A stretch of 64,000 nucleotides of DNA from Streptomyces sp. NBC_00582 (GTDB taxonomy: Bacteria > Actinomycetota > Actinomycetes > Streptomycetales > Streptomycetaceae), in assembly GCF_036345155.1 (NCBI RefSeq), contig NZ_CP107772.1, positions 9,238,001-9,302,000 of the forward strand, read 5' to 3'. Each line of letters opens with the position of its first letter. The first letter of the stretch is position 1. The notes beneath the pieces are model-generated. The model was not told where the DNA came from. It worked only from the letters and a program-made list of their open reading frames with translations, and made no database searches. A program made the position numbers and the translations under genes. Positions 51,513-60,173 of the stretch are shown here, piece after piece.

Positions 51513-52820
51513 ATGGGCCAGGGCCGACACGACGAGACAGTGGCGACGAGCCTCGCGGGCGCCGTCAGCGAGGAGATCAGCGCCTCCCTCGCCCCCGTGG
51601 ACGCCGAACTCGACCGCCGCTACCCCGGCGACCCCGGCACCCGCCAGCCCGTCCACACCGTGTACGTCCCCGCCGACGCCTTCACCGCCGACACCGTGCG
51701 CTCCTGGGGCGACCGCGCCCTCGCCGCCCTCGACGAACACGCCCCCGACGCCGCCTCCTTCGCCGCCTGCCTCGGCCTCTCGGACGAACTGGCCGCGCCC
51801 GTCCACGCGCGGGTGCGGGCCAAACTGGAGCGCGAGCCGATCGAGGACCTGCGCATCGACTTCGAGGACGGCTACGGCACCCGCCCCGGCCCCGAGGAGG
51901 ACGAGACGGCCGCCCGCGCCGCCCGGCTCGTCGCCGAGGCGTACGCGAAGGGCACCGCGGCCCCGTACACGGGCATCCGCATGAAGTGCATGGAGGCCGC
52001 CGTCCGCGACCGCGGCATCCGCACCCTCGACATCTTCCTCACCGGTCTGATGGCGGCCGGCGGCCTGCCCGAGGGCCTGGTCCTGACCCTGCCCAAGGTC
52101 ACCTACCCGGAGCAGGTCACCGCCATGGTGCGGCTCCTGGAGGCCTTCGAGCAGGCGCACGGCCTCGTACCCGGCCGGCTCGGCTTCGAGATCCAGATCG
52201 AGACCAGCCAGGCCATCCTCGCCACCGACGGCACCGCGACCGTCGCCCGCATGATCCAGGCCGCCGAGGGCCGCGCCACCGGACTGCACTACGGCACCTT
52301 CGACTACAGCGCCTGCCTCGGCGTGTCCGCCGCGTACCAGGCGAGCGACCATCCGGCCGCCGACCACGCCAAGGCGGTCATGCAGGTCGCCGCGGCCGGC
52401 ACCGGCATCCGCGTCTCGGACGGCTCCACCAACGTCCTGCCCGTCGGCCCCACCGAGAAGGTCCACGACGCCTGGCGGCTGCACTACGGCCTCACCCGCC
52501 GCGCCCTGGCCCGCGCCTACTACCAGGGCTGGGACATGCACCCCGCCCACATCCCCACCCGGTACGCGGCCGTCTTCGCCTTCTACCGCGAGGGGTACGC
52601 CCAGGCCGCCGAGCGCCTCGCCCGCTACGCCAACCGCGCCGGCGGCGATGTGATGGACGAACCCGCCACCGCGAAGGCCCTCAGCGGCTATCTGCTGCGC
52701 GGCCTGGACTGCGGCGCCCTCGACCTCGCCGAGGTGACCGGCGCGACCGGGCTGTCCCGGACGGCCCTGGAGGGCTTCGCGGCACCTCGGCGAGGCGATC
52801 TGACGGCCTCGGCCCGGTGA
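51513..52820 (+). CDS. DUF6986 family aldolase-like protein (HpcH/CitE-type barrel)
   Basis: A 435-residue protein resembling HpcH/HpaI/CitE aldolases, family DUF6986. Barrel-like motifs are PVHTVYVPADAFTADTVRSW, EDLRIDFEDGYGTRPGPEED (acidic metal ligands), YTGIRMKCMEAAVRDRGIRT (Arg), VLTLPKVTYPEQVTAMVRLL (Lys), LGFEIQIETSQAILATDG (Glu) and TGLHYGTFDYSACLGVSAAY. ATG 51513 has AGGAGGTG seven bases upstream. In Streptomyces, relatives sit near allantoin or malate synthase genes, but none are adjacent here. It is a likely lyase acting on a CoA ester or keto acid. Confidence 0.9.
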   Translation: MGQGRHDETVATSLAGAVSEEISASLAPVDAELDRRYPGDPGTRQPVHTVYVPADAFTADTVRSWGDRALAALDEHAPDAASFAACLGLSDELAAPVHARVRAKLEREPIEDLRIDFEDGYGTRPGPEEDETAARAARLVAEAYAKGTAAPYTGIRMKCMEAAVRDRGIRTLDIFLTGLMAAGGLPEGLVLTLPKVTYPEQVTAMVRLLEAFEQAHGLVPGRLGFEIQIETSQAILATDGTATVARMIQAAEGRATGLHYGTFDYSACLGVSAAYQASDHPAADHAKAVMQVAAAGTGIRVSDGSTNVLPVGPTEKVHDAWRLHYGLTRRALARAYYQGWDMHPAHIPTRYAAVFAFYREGYAQAAERLARYANRAGGDVMDEPATAKALSGYLLRGLDCGALDLAEVTGATGLSRTALEGFAAPRRGDLTASAR

Positions 52821-53017
52821 CCTCGGTTCCCGGGCTCCGGGGAGACCGCCGAGGTCCGGCGGGTGAGCGGGGTAGGGGTACTCCGGGGAGTGGCCGACAG
52901 GCGCGCGACGATCTCCGTACTGCCGTGCACGGCCGGGTCCATGAGGTACGGGCCGCGACCGCCTGCCTGCCGCACGGATCAGTGAAGTTCGGTCCGACGG
53001 ACCCGGGAGCCCCGCGC

Positions 53018-53755
53018 CTAGCGACAACGCAGGTGCTCAAGACCGGAGTTCGTCACCATCTCCTCCTCCGCGAACAGCCGGGTCCCCCGCTCGCACAGCC
53101 GCGCGTCGGCCCGGGCGCGGGCGACGAAATCCTCCGGGGTCTCCCCGAACAGTCTCCTCAACGCCGGTGACACCAGGAGGAGTTCGGCGATCAGGGCGTG
53201 CTGCCCGGGGTGACTGCGCGGGAGACCGTCGCCGTTGCGCAGCACGCCGTGCCGGTTCACGTACGAGTACACGCCGTCGAGAGTCTCGCCGTTCTCCAGC
53301 TCGACCCGGAACCGGGGCGCGGGCAGGACGACCCGGTCGTAGTTCGGCTCGGTGGCGTCGACGGCGGCGAGCTGCTCCCCGTCCAGCCAGATGACGAACA
53401 ACTCCCGCACGCAACCGGGGGAGTCGACGGGCGAGGCCGACACATACCCCAGCCGGCTGACGTGCGCCGAGACACCGACACCGATGCCGGTCACCCGGGT
53501 CCGGACCATCGGGATCGGGGAGGTGATACCCAACACGGCCAACTTGGCGCGCAGTTGCCCGGGGGAGGCGTTGGAGCCGACGGCCAGGACCGGGGTGCGG
53601 CCGGGATGCGTGAGACGGTCCAGCGGCAGCATCAGATCGCCCGCGAGCAGACCCGACTCCGCCGGCCACGCACCCGGGTAGGTGAGCGGATGGTCGCGTG
53701 GCGCGTGAGCCAGCCCCAGCGCCTCCAGCGTGCGGTGCTCGTGGCGTTCGTCCAT
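53018..53755 (-). CDS. Conserved protein with gamma-glutamylcyclotransferase-like start
   Basis: A 245-residue protein conserved by my recollection in Streptomyces. The segment TPVLAVGSNASPGQLRAKL resembles the YGSN-x-x-P substrate loop of gamma-glutamylcyclotransferase-like folds. FVIWLDGEQLAAVDATEPNY and VYSYVNRHGVLRNG fit the later strands of that fold. No signal peptide. The catalytic Glu of cyclotransferases cannot be placed with certainty. ATG 53755 has only a weak upstream G-rich stretch. It follows the LacI gene by 16 bases on the same strand, so both may share a transcript. Confidence 0.82.
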   Translation of the reverse strand: MDERHEHRTLEALGLAHAPRDHPLTYPGAWPAESGLLAGDLMLPLDRLTHPGRTPVLAVGSNASPGQLRAKLAVLGITSPIPMVRTRVTGIGVGVSAHVSRLGYVSASPVDSPGCVRELFVIWLDGEQLAAVDATEPNYDRVVLPAPRFRVELENGETLDGVYSYVNRHGVLRNGDGLPRSHPGQHALIAELLLVSPALRRLFGETPEDFVARARADARLCERGTRLFAEEEMVTNSGLEHLRCR

Positions 53756-53771
53756 CGCTGCCCAGTCTGCC

Positions 53772-54809
53772 TCAGTCCGCGGGCGGCAGCTCGCCCGAAC
53801 CCCGCCTGATCAGCCGGGTCGGCAGTTCGATGCGCTCCGGGGCGACCAGGGAGCCCTCCAACTGCCGGAACAGCCGCTCGGCGGCGGTCCGCCCGAGCGC
53901 CGCCGCGTCCTGGGCGACCACGGTCACCCCCGGCTGCAGCAGATCGGCCAGCTCCAGATCGTCGAACGCCACCAGCGCCACCCTGCGGGAGCGCTCCGCG
54001 AGGACCCGGATCACGGTGACCGTCACACGGTTGTTGCCCGAGAAGACCGCCGTGACCGGCTCGGGACCGGACAGCATCTCCTCGGCCGCCCGGCGCACCC
54101 GCTCCGGATCGGTGGTGCCCAGCGAGACCCAGGCGTCCGCGACCGCTATCCCCGCGTCCTCCATCGCGGTCCGGTAGCCGCGCAGCCGCTCCGCCGCGGT
54201 GTGGATGCGCGGCATGTCGCCGATGAAGCCGATCCTGCGATGCCCGTGCGCGAGGAGATGGGCCACGCCCTCGCGGGCACCGCCGAAGTTGTCCGACAGC
54301 ACGCAGTCGGCGTCGATCCGGCCCGCGGGCCGGTCCACGAACACCGTCGCCACGCCCGCCTTGATCTCCGGCTCCAGATAACGGTGGTCGTCACCGGCCG
54401 GGATCACCACCAGACCGTCCACCCGCCGGGCGCACAACGCCAGCGCCAGCTCCTGCTCCCGGTCCGGGTCCTCGGCGCTGGAGCCGTTGATCAGCAGCGC
54501 GCCGTGCGCCCGGGCCACCTCCTCCACCGCGCGGCTCAGCGGGCCGTAGAACGGGTCCGCGAGATCCTCCAGGACCAGACCGATGCTCGCGGTGCGGCCC
54601 TTGCGCAGCACCCGCGCGCTGTCGTTGCGGCGGAAGCCCAGCGCGTCGATGGCCTCCTGGACGCGACGCTCCGTCTCGGGGGTGACCCCCGACTCGCCGT
54701 TCACCACCCGGGAGACGGTCTTGAGCCCGACCCCGGCGCGTGCCGCGACGTCCTTCATGGTGGGACGGTTGCCGTAACGGCTGTCGGGGCGGCGCGGCGT
54801 CTCGGGCAC
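53772..54809 (-). CDS. LacI family transcriptional regulator
   Basis: A 345-residue repressor. The helix-turn-helix is at ~18-65 (TMKDVAARAGVGLKTVSRVV, NGESGVTPETERRVQEAIDA, with the hinge LGFRRNDSARVL). The ligand domain shows IGLVLEDLADPFYGPLSRAV, LALCARRVDGLVVIPAGDDH, FVDRPAGRIDADCVLSDNFG, RRIGFIGDMPRIHTAAERLR and VALVAFDDLELADLLQPGVT. It should bind a sugar. GTG 54809 has AGGA nine bases upstream; ATG 54758 is too far inside. It is divergent from a ROK kinase with a perfect 12-bp palindrome between them. Confidence 0.95.
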   Translation of the reverse strand: MPETPRRPDSRYGNRPTMKDVAARAGVGLKTVSRVVNGESGVTPETERRVQEAIDALGFRRNDSARVLRKGRTASIGLVLEDLADPFYGPLSRAVEEVARAHGALLINGSSAEDPDREQELALALCARRVDGLVVIPAGDDHRYLEPEIKAGVATVFVDRPAGRIDADCVLSDNFGGAREGVAHLLAHGHRRIGFIGDMPRIHTAAERLRGYRTAMEDAGIAVADAWVSLGTTDPERVRRAAEEMLSGPEPVTAVFSGNNRVTVTVIRVLAERSRRVALVAFDDLELADLLQPGVTVVAQDAAALGRTAAERLFRQLEGSLVAPERIELPTRLIRRGSGELPPAD

Positions 54810-54898
54810 GATGCGGTGTCCTGTTCCTGTCGTCCACGGGACGGCCGGCCACGGCCGCGTCCGACCGATGATGCCGACGGGGTGGATGCGTCCCTCGG

Positions 54899-54945
54899 TT
54901 TGTATGAGGATGTGGCGTCGAGCATAGAGCCTGGACAACGTTGTC
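54899..54945 (+). promoter_or_regulatory. ROK kinase promoter with LacI operator GACAACGTTGTC
   Basis: TTGTAT (54899) and CATAGA (54922) with a 17-base spacer could be the promoter. The perfect 12-bp palindrome GACAACGTTGTC at 54934-54945 covers the expected start of transcription. Its central CG and AT-flanked arms are typical of LacI-family operators. It lies between the LacI gene and the ROK kinase. Confidence 0.75.
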
Positions 54946-55046
54946 AGATGCGAGAGAGACTGTCCAGCGACAAACTCCGGCCCACGTCCCCCACCACAGG
55001 TCGGCCGGCCCCTTTTCCAAGGTTGACGGGGAGAACCGAGACTTTG

Positions 55047-55991
55047 ATGCAGACCGACCTCGTGGCCGCGCTCGACATCGGCGGCACCAAGATCGCCGGA
55101 GCCCTGGTGGACGGCGACGGCACGATCCTGGCCCGTGCGCAGCGGCCCACGCCCGCGCAGGAGGGCGGCGACACCGTGATGGCGGCCGTCGAGGAGGTAC
55201 TGAAGGAACTGACCGCGTCCACGCTCTGGCCCCGCGTGTACGCCGTCGGCATCGGCAGCGCCGGCCCGGTGGACGCCTCCGCGGGTACGGTCAGCCCGGT
55301 CAACGTGCCCGGCTGGCGCGACTACCCGCTCGTCGAGCGGGTCCGTGCCGTGACGGGCAACCTCCCGGTCGAACTGATCGGCGACGGCGTGGCGATCACG
55401 GCGGCCGAGCACTGGCAGGGCGCCGCGCGCGAACATGACAACGCCCTGTGCATGGTGGTCTCGACCGGGGTGGGCGGGGGTCTGGTCCTCGGCGGACGTC
55501 TGCATCCGGGCCCCACCGGCAACGCCGGTCACATCGGCCACATCAGCGTCGACCTCGACGGCGATCCCTGTCCGTGCGGGGCCCGCGGCTGTGTCGAGCG
55601 CATCGCCAGCGGCCCCCACATCGCCCGGCGCGCCCTGGAGAACGGCTGGCGCCCCGGGCCCGACGGCGACACCTCCGCGGCCGCCGTGGCCGCCGCCGCC
55701 CGCGCGGGCGACCCGGTGGCCGTCGCCTCCTTCGAACGCGCCGCCCAGGCCCTCGCCGCCGGCATCGCGGCCACCGCGACCCTCGTCGAGATCGACATCG
55801 CCGTGATCGGCGGAGGTGTGGGCAAGGCCGGCGACATCCTGTTCACCCCCCTGCGCCGCTCCCTCGCCGACTACGCCACCCTGTCCTTCGTCCGCCGGCT
55901 GACCGTGGTCCCGGCCCAGATGGGGACGGACGCGGGGCTGGTGGGGGCGGCCGCCGCGGCGCTGGCGCGGGCCGGGTCCGTACGGGTGTGA
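55047..55991 (+). CDS. ROK family sugar kinase
   Basis: A 314-residue ROK protein without a DNA-binding domain, so a kinase rather than a repressor. It has VAALDIGGTKIAGALVDGDG (phosphate motif), VGIGSAGPVDASAGTVSPVN, VELIGDGVAITAAEHWQGAA (catalytic Asp), VVSTGVGGGLVLGGRLHPGP, GNAGHIGHISVDLDGDPCPC with the zinc site CPCGARGCVE, and IAVIGGGVGKAGDILFTPLR. It probably phosphorylates glucose, GlcNAc or ManNAc. ATG 55047 has GGGGAG 15 bases upstream. It is regulated, by position, by the divergent LacI protein. Confidence 0.94.
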   Translation: MQTDLVAALDIGGTKIAGALVDGDGTILARAQRPTPAQEGGDTVMAAVEEVLKELTASTLWPRVYAVGIGSAGPVDASAGTVSPVNVPGWRDYPLVERVRAVTGNLPVELIGDGVAITAAEHWQGAAREHDNALCMVVSTGVGGGLVLGGRLHPGPTGNAGHIGHISVDLDGDPCPCGARGCVERIASGPHIARRALENGWRPGPDGDTSAAAVAAAARAGDPVAVASFERAAQALAAGIAATATLVEIDIAVIGGGVGKAGDILFTPLRRSLADYATLSFVRRLTVVPAQMGTDAGLVGAAAAALARAGSVRV

Positions 55992-56088
55992 GGATCGCCC
56001 CGGCAGGAACGTTCAGGCGGGCCACGGGGCGGGAGGCGAACGGGGGGTCCGGGCGTGACCTCTGTCCCGTCCGGCCGTTGGAGTGGGC

Positions 56089-56283
56089 ATGAAGAAGCGC
56101 AGCATGCTCGCCATCGCCTCCCTCGCCACCGGGTTCGTCGTCGCGGCCATCACCCCCTCCCACGGCCTGGGCGCCGACGACCTCGACGACCTGAACGTCC
56201 GCGACACCCTCGGCAGCCTCGACCACACCGTCGCCAGCGAGAGCCTGGCGATCGACGACAACGCCCTGGGCCAGAGCGACTGA
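56089..56283 (+). CDS. Small secreted protein
   Basis: A 64-residue precursor. The N-terminus MKKRSMLAIASLATGFVVAA is a signal peptide, with cleavage likely around SHG/LGA. The mature ~38 residues are acidic (DDLDDLNVRDTLGSLDHTVA, then SESLAIDDNALGQSD). No Cys residues, so it is not a chaplin or a disulfide-rich peptide. ATG 56089 has GGAG five bases upstream; GTG 56083 overlaps that site. Function unknown; it resembles other small acidic secreted Streptomyces proteins. Confidence 0.82.
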   Translation: MKKRSMLAIASLATGFVVAAITPSHGLGADDLDDLNVRDTLGSLDHTVASESLAIDDNALGQSD

Positions 56284-56441
56284 CGGCGGGCGCGGCACGC
56301 CGCACGCAGCGGGCCGTGGCGCGGGCCTTCCCTCCGGGGAAGCGCCGGCGCCACGGCCTTCGTGCGCCCTCTTCCGGGAACTGGTTTCCGTGGCAGGGTG
56401 GAGCGGGCAAGCCACAGGGGGCCACCAGAAGAGGGGGACAT

Positions 56442-57485
56442 GTGACCGTCGTTTGGATCAACGGCGCGTTCGGTGCGGGCAAGACCACGACCGCACGGGA
56501 ACTGATCGACCTGATCCCGAACAGCACGCTCTTCGACCCCGAGGTCATCGGCGGAGCGCTCCCGCACCTCCTGCCGCCCAAGCGGCTCGCCGAGGTCGGC
56601 GACTACCAGGACCTGCCGATCTGGCGACGCCTCGTGATCGACACCGCCGCCGCGCTCCTCGGCGAGGTCGGCGGCACCCTCGTCGTCCCCATGACGCTGC
56701 TGCGCCAGGAGTACCGCGACGAGATCTTCGGTGGTCTCGCCGCCCGCCGGATAGCGGTCCGCCATGTCCTGCTCGCCCCGGCGGAAACGATCCTGCGCGG
56801 GCGTATAGCCGGCCGGGAGGTCCCGCCCGACCTCCCCGACGGCGAGATGCGCGTCCGGCAGTGGTCCTACGACCACATCGAGTCCTACCGCACCGCCCTC
56901 GCCTCCTGGCTCACCGCCGACGCCCACCTCGTCGACACCAGCCACCTCACCCCGTACGAGACCGCCGTGCGCATAGCCGACGCGGTCGGCACCGGGGCCG
57001 CGCCCCCCTGCTCCATCGTGCAGACCCCCGAACCCACCGGGGAGACCCTCGCCTCCGGAGTGCTGCTCTTCGACGACCAGGACCGGGTGCTTCTCGTCGA
57101 CCCGACCTACAAACCCGGCTGGGAGTTCCCCGGCGGGGTCGTGGAACCCGGCGAGGCACCCGCCCGCGCCGGGATGCGTGAGGTCGAGGAGGAGACCGGC
57201 GTCCACCTGGACGAGGTGCCCCGGCTCCTCGTCGTCGACTGGGAACGGCCCAAGCCCCCCGGCTACGGCGGACTGCGCCTCCTCTTCGACGGCGGCAGGC
57301 TCGACGCCGCGGCCGTGGAGGGGCTGCTGCTGCCCGGACCCGAACTGCGCGGATGGCGATTCGTCACCGAGGCCGAGGCGGCGGATCTGCTGCCGCCGGT
57401 CCGCTACGAGCGACTGCGCTGGGCGCTGAGGGCACGGGAGGGCGGCGCCGCGCTGTACCTGGAGGCCGGGGTCCCGGTCGGCTGA
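56442..57485 (+). CDS. P-loop kinase and Nudix hydrolase fusion protein
   Basis: A 347-residue two-domain protein. Residues ~1-175 form an AAA/nucleoside-kinase-like P-loop domain: WINGAFGAGKTTTARELIDL (Walker A) and VGGTLVVPMTLLRQEYRDEI. Residues ~200-340 form a Nudix domain: VLLFDDQDRVLLVDPTYKPG and the Nudix box from GGVVEPGEAPARAG to MREVEEETGV, matching G-x5-E-x7-RE-x2-EE-x-G. GTG 56442 follows GAGGGGGAC. Nudix enzymes cleave nucleoside diphosphates linked to other groups, and a kinase partner suggests nucleotide salvage, sanitation or RNA-end processing. The substrate is unknown. A terminator hairpin follows directly. Confidence 0.93.
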   Translation: MTVVWINGAFGAGKTTTARELIDLIPNSTLFDPEVIGGALPHLLPPKRLAEVGDYQDLPIWRRLVIDTAAALLGEVGGTLVVPMTLLRQEYRDEIFGGLAARRIAVRHVLLAPAETILRGRIAGREVPPDLPDGEMRVRQWSYDHIESYRTALASWLTADAHLVDTSHLTPYETAVRIADAVGTGAAPPCSIVQTPEPTGETLASGVLLFDDQDRVLLVDPTYKPGWEFPGGVVEPGEAPARAGMREVEEETGVHLDEVPRLLVVDWERPKPPGYGGLRLLFDGGRLDAAAVEGLLLPGPELRGWRFVTEAEAADLLPPVRYERLRWALRAREGGAALYLEAGVPVG

Positions 57486-57494
57486 CCTTTGCCG

Positions 57495-57521
57495 AATCCC
57501 CGCGATGTTGGCGGGGATTTT
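57495..57521 (+). terminator. Rho-independent terminator after the Nudix fusion gene
   Basis: AATCCCCGC pairs with GCGGGGATT across the loop GATGTTG, and the right arm runs into a short T tract (ATTTT). It lies 10 bases after the stop of the P-loop/Nudix gene and just before the truncated OppD remnant. Confidence 0.8.
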
Positions 57522-57557
57522 GCGGTCTCTGAGTGGTTATCAGAAGGTTTTGCCCCC

Positions 57558-58010
57558 ATCACCCACGACCTGGGCGTGGTCGCCGGCCACTGCGACCGCG
57601 TGGCCGTCATGTACGCCGGCCGGATCGTCGAGACCGGCACCGTCGACGACATCTTCTACACCCCGCGCATGCCCTACACCCTCGGACTCCTCGGCTCCCT
57701 GCCCCGCATGAACCGCGAGGAGGAACGCCTCACCCCCATCAACGGCTCCCCGCCCTCCCTGCTGAACCTGCCCCCCGGCTGCCCCTTCGCCCCCCGCTGC
57801 CCTCTGCGCCGCGATCTGTGCGACCGCACCGAGCCCGCCCCGCGCCCCGCCGGGCACCACCCACTCCACCTCAGCGCCTGCCACTTCACCGACGAACTCG
57901 CCGGCACCGGCGCCGCCGAGGTGTTCGACGCGGCCGGCGCCGACTCCGCCGCACTGGCCCGCTTCGCCGACACCACAGCGTCGGGCAACGCCGAGGAGGA
58001 CCCCGTATGA
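57558..58010 (+). pseudogene. 5'-truncated oligopeptide ABC transporter ATPase (OppD/DppD) remnant
   Basis: Homology begins abruptly at ITHDLGVVAGHCDRVAVMYA, the H-loop of an ABC ATPase. It goes on with GRIVETGTVDDIFYTPRMPY and the OppD-type C-terminal cluster CPFAPRCPLRRDLCD. Walker A, the Q-loop, the signature motif and Walker B, about 60% of a normal gene, are missing. A terminator and ~35 bases of A/T-richer DNA (from GAGTGGTTATCAG) occupy the junction instead. The remnant still ends in ATGA overlap with the intact OppF gene, as in a normal opp/dpp operon. A TTG or other start may yield a short peptide, but it cannot hydrolyse ATP. Confidence 0.88.
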
Positions 58011-59080
58011 GCACCCCCACACAGCCCGCCGCCGAGGCGCTGGCCCCCCTGCCCGGCCACGGCGGTGACGGCACACCCGTCCTCCAGGTCCGCGACCTCG
58101 TCAAGCACTTCCCCGTCCTGTCCAAGGGTGTGGTCCGCCGCCGCGTCGGCGACGTGCACGCGGTGTGCGGGGTCTCCTTCGACCTGTTCGAGAACGAGAC
58201 ACTCGGCCTGGTGGGCGAGTCCGGCTCGGGCAAGACCACCACCGCCCGCACCCTCCTCGGCCTGGAGACCGCCACCTCCGGCCAGGTCCGCTACCGCGGC
58301 ACCGACCTCACCGCGCTGAACAGACGCCGCATGCGGCCGCTCCGCCGCGACCTGCAGATCGTCTTCCAGGACCCGTACGCCTCCCTCGACCCGCGCGTCT
58401 GCGTGCACGAGATCGTCGCCGAACCCCTGCGCATCCACGGCCGCTACGGCTCCGGCGGGAAGGCCGAGGTGCGCGAACTGCTGCGCCTGGTCGGACTCAA
58501 CCCCGAGCACGGCAACCGCTACGCCCACGAGTTCTCCGGCGGACAGCGCCAGCGCATCGGCATCGCCCGCGCGTTGGCGCTGCGCCCCAGGATGATCGTG
58601 CTCGACGAGCCCGTGTCGGCGCTCGACGTGTCGATCCAGGCGGGCGTCCTCAACCTGCTGATGGACCTGCAGAGCGAGCTGTCGCTGTCGTACCTCTTCG
58701 TCGCCCACGACCTGTCGGTGATGCGCCATGTGGCCGGCCGCGTCGCGGTCATGTACCTGGGCCGCCTGGTCGAGATCGCCCCCGCCCGGCGCCTGTTCAC
58801 CGCCCCCGCCCACCCCTACACCCAGGCCCTCGTCTCCGCCATCCCGCTCCCGGACCCGCGCAAGGAACGCGCCCGCACCCGCGTCCTCGTCCAGGGCGAC
58901 GTGCCGAGCCCGGTCCACCCGCCGAGCGGCTGCCGCTTCCGCACCTGCTGCCCCACGTTCGCCGACCGGCTCACCGACGCCGAACGCACCGCCTGTGTCG
59001 AGCAGGTGCCGGAGCTGGTCGACCGGGGCGGCGGCAACCCGGTCGCCTGCCACTACGCGGAGAGCGTCGAGCTGCTGTAG
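58007..59080 (+). CDS. Oligopeptide/dipeptide ABC transporter ATP-binding protein (OppF/DppF type)
   Basis: A 357-residue ABC ATPase. Walker A is [20 protein letters not shown]; the Q-loop is [14 protein letters not shown]; the signature is [20 protein letters not shown]; Walker B is [14 protein letters not shown]; the H-loop is [15 protein letters not shown]. The C-terminal oligo_HPY-type segment has [19 protein letters not shown] with its Cys cluster. It energises peptide import with an OppD partner. The partner gene here is a fragment, and no permease or binding-protein gene is present, so the system is probably an orphan. It is coupled to the OppD remnant (ATGA) and overlaps the convergent kinase-like gene by 28 bases. 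Confidence 0.95.
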   Translation: MSTPTQPAAEALAPLPGHGGDGTPVLQVRDLVKHFPVLSKGVVRRRVGDVHAVCGVSFDLFENETLGLVGESGSGKTTTARTLLGLETATSGQVRYRGTDLTALNRRRMRPLRRDLQIVFQDPYASLDPRVCVHEIVAEPLRIHGRYGSGGKAEVRELLRLVGLNPEHGNRYAHEFSGGQRQRIGIARALALRPRMIVLDEPVSALDVSIQAGVLNLLMDLQSELSLSYLFVAHDLSVMRHVAGRVAVMYLGRLVEIAPARRLFTAPAHPYTQALVSAIPLPDPRKERARTRVLVQGDVPSPVHPPSGCRFRTCCPTFADRLTDAERTACVEQVPELVDRGGGNPVACHYAESVELL

Positions 59081-60105
59081 GCGAGGCGCAACTCCTCGTG
59101 CGGATACGGGGTCAGCCGGCTCTCATGCCGCAGCCGGCCGAAGAAGCCGTTGAACACCGCCGTCAGGCGCGCGTCACGGGCGATGACCGCGGCGGCCGCC
59201 TCCGGGATGCCGTCGGGACGGGCCCCGACGGCACAGCCCCGCACGAAGGCCTCCCGCTCCCGCCGGTCGTACCCGTACAGGGCGGTGACGAGCCAGTTCA
59301 CCAGGTGGGCCCGGGCGTAGACCATGTCGTAGTCGCGGTGCCGGTCGAGGAAGGCGCGCTCCTGCCGGGCGAGCCGGAAGCGGGGGCTGACGCCGAGGCC
59401 GTAGTCGGCGAGGAAGAAGTCCTCGCCGTCGGTCAGCACGTTCGCGAAGTGGGCGTCGAAGTGCAGGAGTTCCTGCTCCCGCAGGAAGGCGGTGAGACTC
59501 CCCAGCCACGTGTCGACACGGACACACGTCCGGTCCGCCGCGCCGGTGCGGACCTGGCTGTCGAACCAGTCGTGCAGGGTGTGCGGAAAGTACTCCAGGA
59601 ACAGCGTCAGGCTCGCGGACGCCGTGCGCAGACCCTCGAGGCGCTCGCGCACCGGCGGGGCGTCGCCCCAGAAGGCGACCACCCCGTCCACGTCGGCGAG
59701 TTCGGCGGGCAGGGGCCGCACCTCGTCCGGGAGGACCCGCCAGTGATGCATCAGCGGAAAACCGGCGAAGCGGTCTGACAGCACCCAGTTCGTCGTCATC
59801 GTGTGGACGGCGAGCTCACGCCAGGCGCCGAAGCCCGGGCCGCCGATGCCGTAGTGACAGCGGGACGGCAGCCCGAACACGTTCGCCGTCGACCGCGCGT
59901 TCTCGGGCAGCAACTCGGTGTCCGTGAGCGGAACCCGCTTGACGAACACGCGCCGGCCGGCGACCTCGACCACCGTCGAACGCCCGCCGATCCCGACACC
60001 GGCGGGCGTCCCGGACGCCACCAGGTCCGCCAGCTCCCCGTCGCTGAGGAGGGCGAGTTCGACGGCGAGGTCGGCGTGGACGGCGCGGCGCGTGGCGAAG
60101 GACAT
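59053..60105 (-). CDS. Protein-kinase-like/APH-superfamily phosphotransferase
   Basis: A 350-residue protein with kinase-fold hallmarks. A glycine-containing strand and Lys, GGRSTVVEVAGRRVFVKRVP, are at ~40-60. The catalytic loop LLHFDAHFANVLTDGEDFFL has the H-x-D-x-x-x-x-N pattern. The metal motif is ADYGLG (DYG instead of DFG). The upstream TLFLEYFPHTLHDWFDSQV looks like a hinge region. No membrane helix. The substrate may be a small molecule, such as an antibiotic or sugar, or a protein. ATG 60105 lies right after GGGGGC. The 3' end overlaps the OppF gene convergently, so the C-terminal residues of both are fixed by the same DNA. Confidence 0.82.
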   Translation of the reverse strand: MSFATRRAVHADLAVELALLSDGELADLVASGTPAGVGIGGRSTVVEVAGRRVFVKRVPLTDTELLPENARSTANVFGLPSRCHYGIGGPGFGAWRELAVHTMTTNWVLSDRFAGFPLMHHWRVLPDEVRPLPAELADVDGVVAFWGDAPPVRERLEGLRTASASLTLFLEYFPHTLHDWFDSQVRTGAADRTCVRVDTWLGSLTAFLREQELLHFDAHFANVLTDGEDFFLADYGLGVSPRFRLARQERAFLDRHRDYDMVYARAHLVNWLVTALYGYDRREREAFVRGCAVGARPDGIPEAAAAVIARDARLTAVFNGFFGRLRHESRLTPYPHEELRLAYSSSTLSA

Positions 60106-60173
60106 GCCCCCATGGTCGGGGTGCGACCCGGGGCTTGTCCGCCGATCCCACCGGACGGACCCGGCGGGGCCGC

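Noticed and set aside
58007..59080. A working peptide ABC transporter
   Set aside because: Only the OppF-type ATPase is intact; OppD is a fragment and no permease or binding protein lies nearby.
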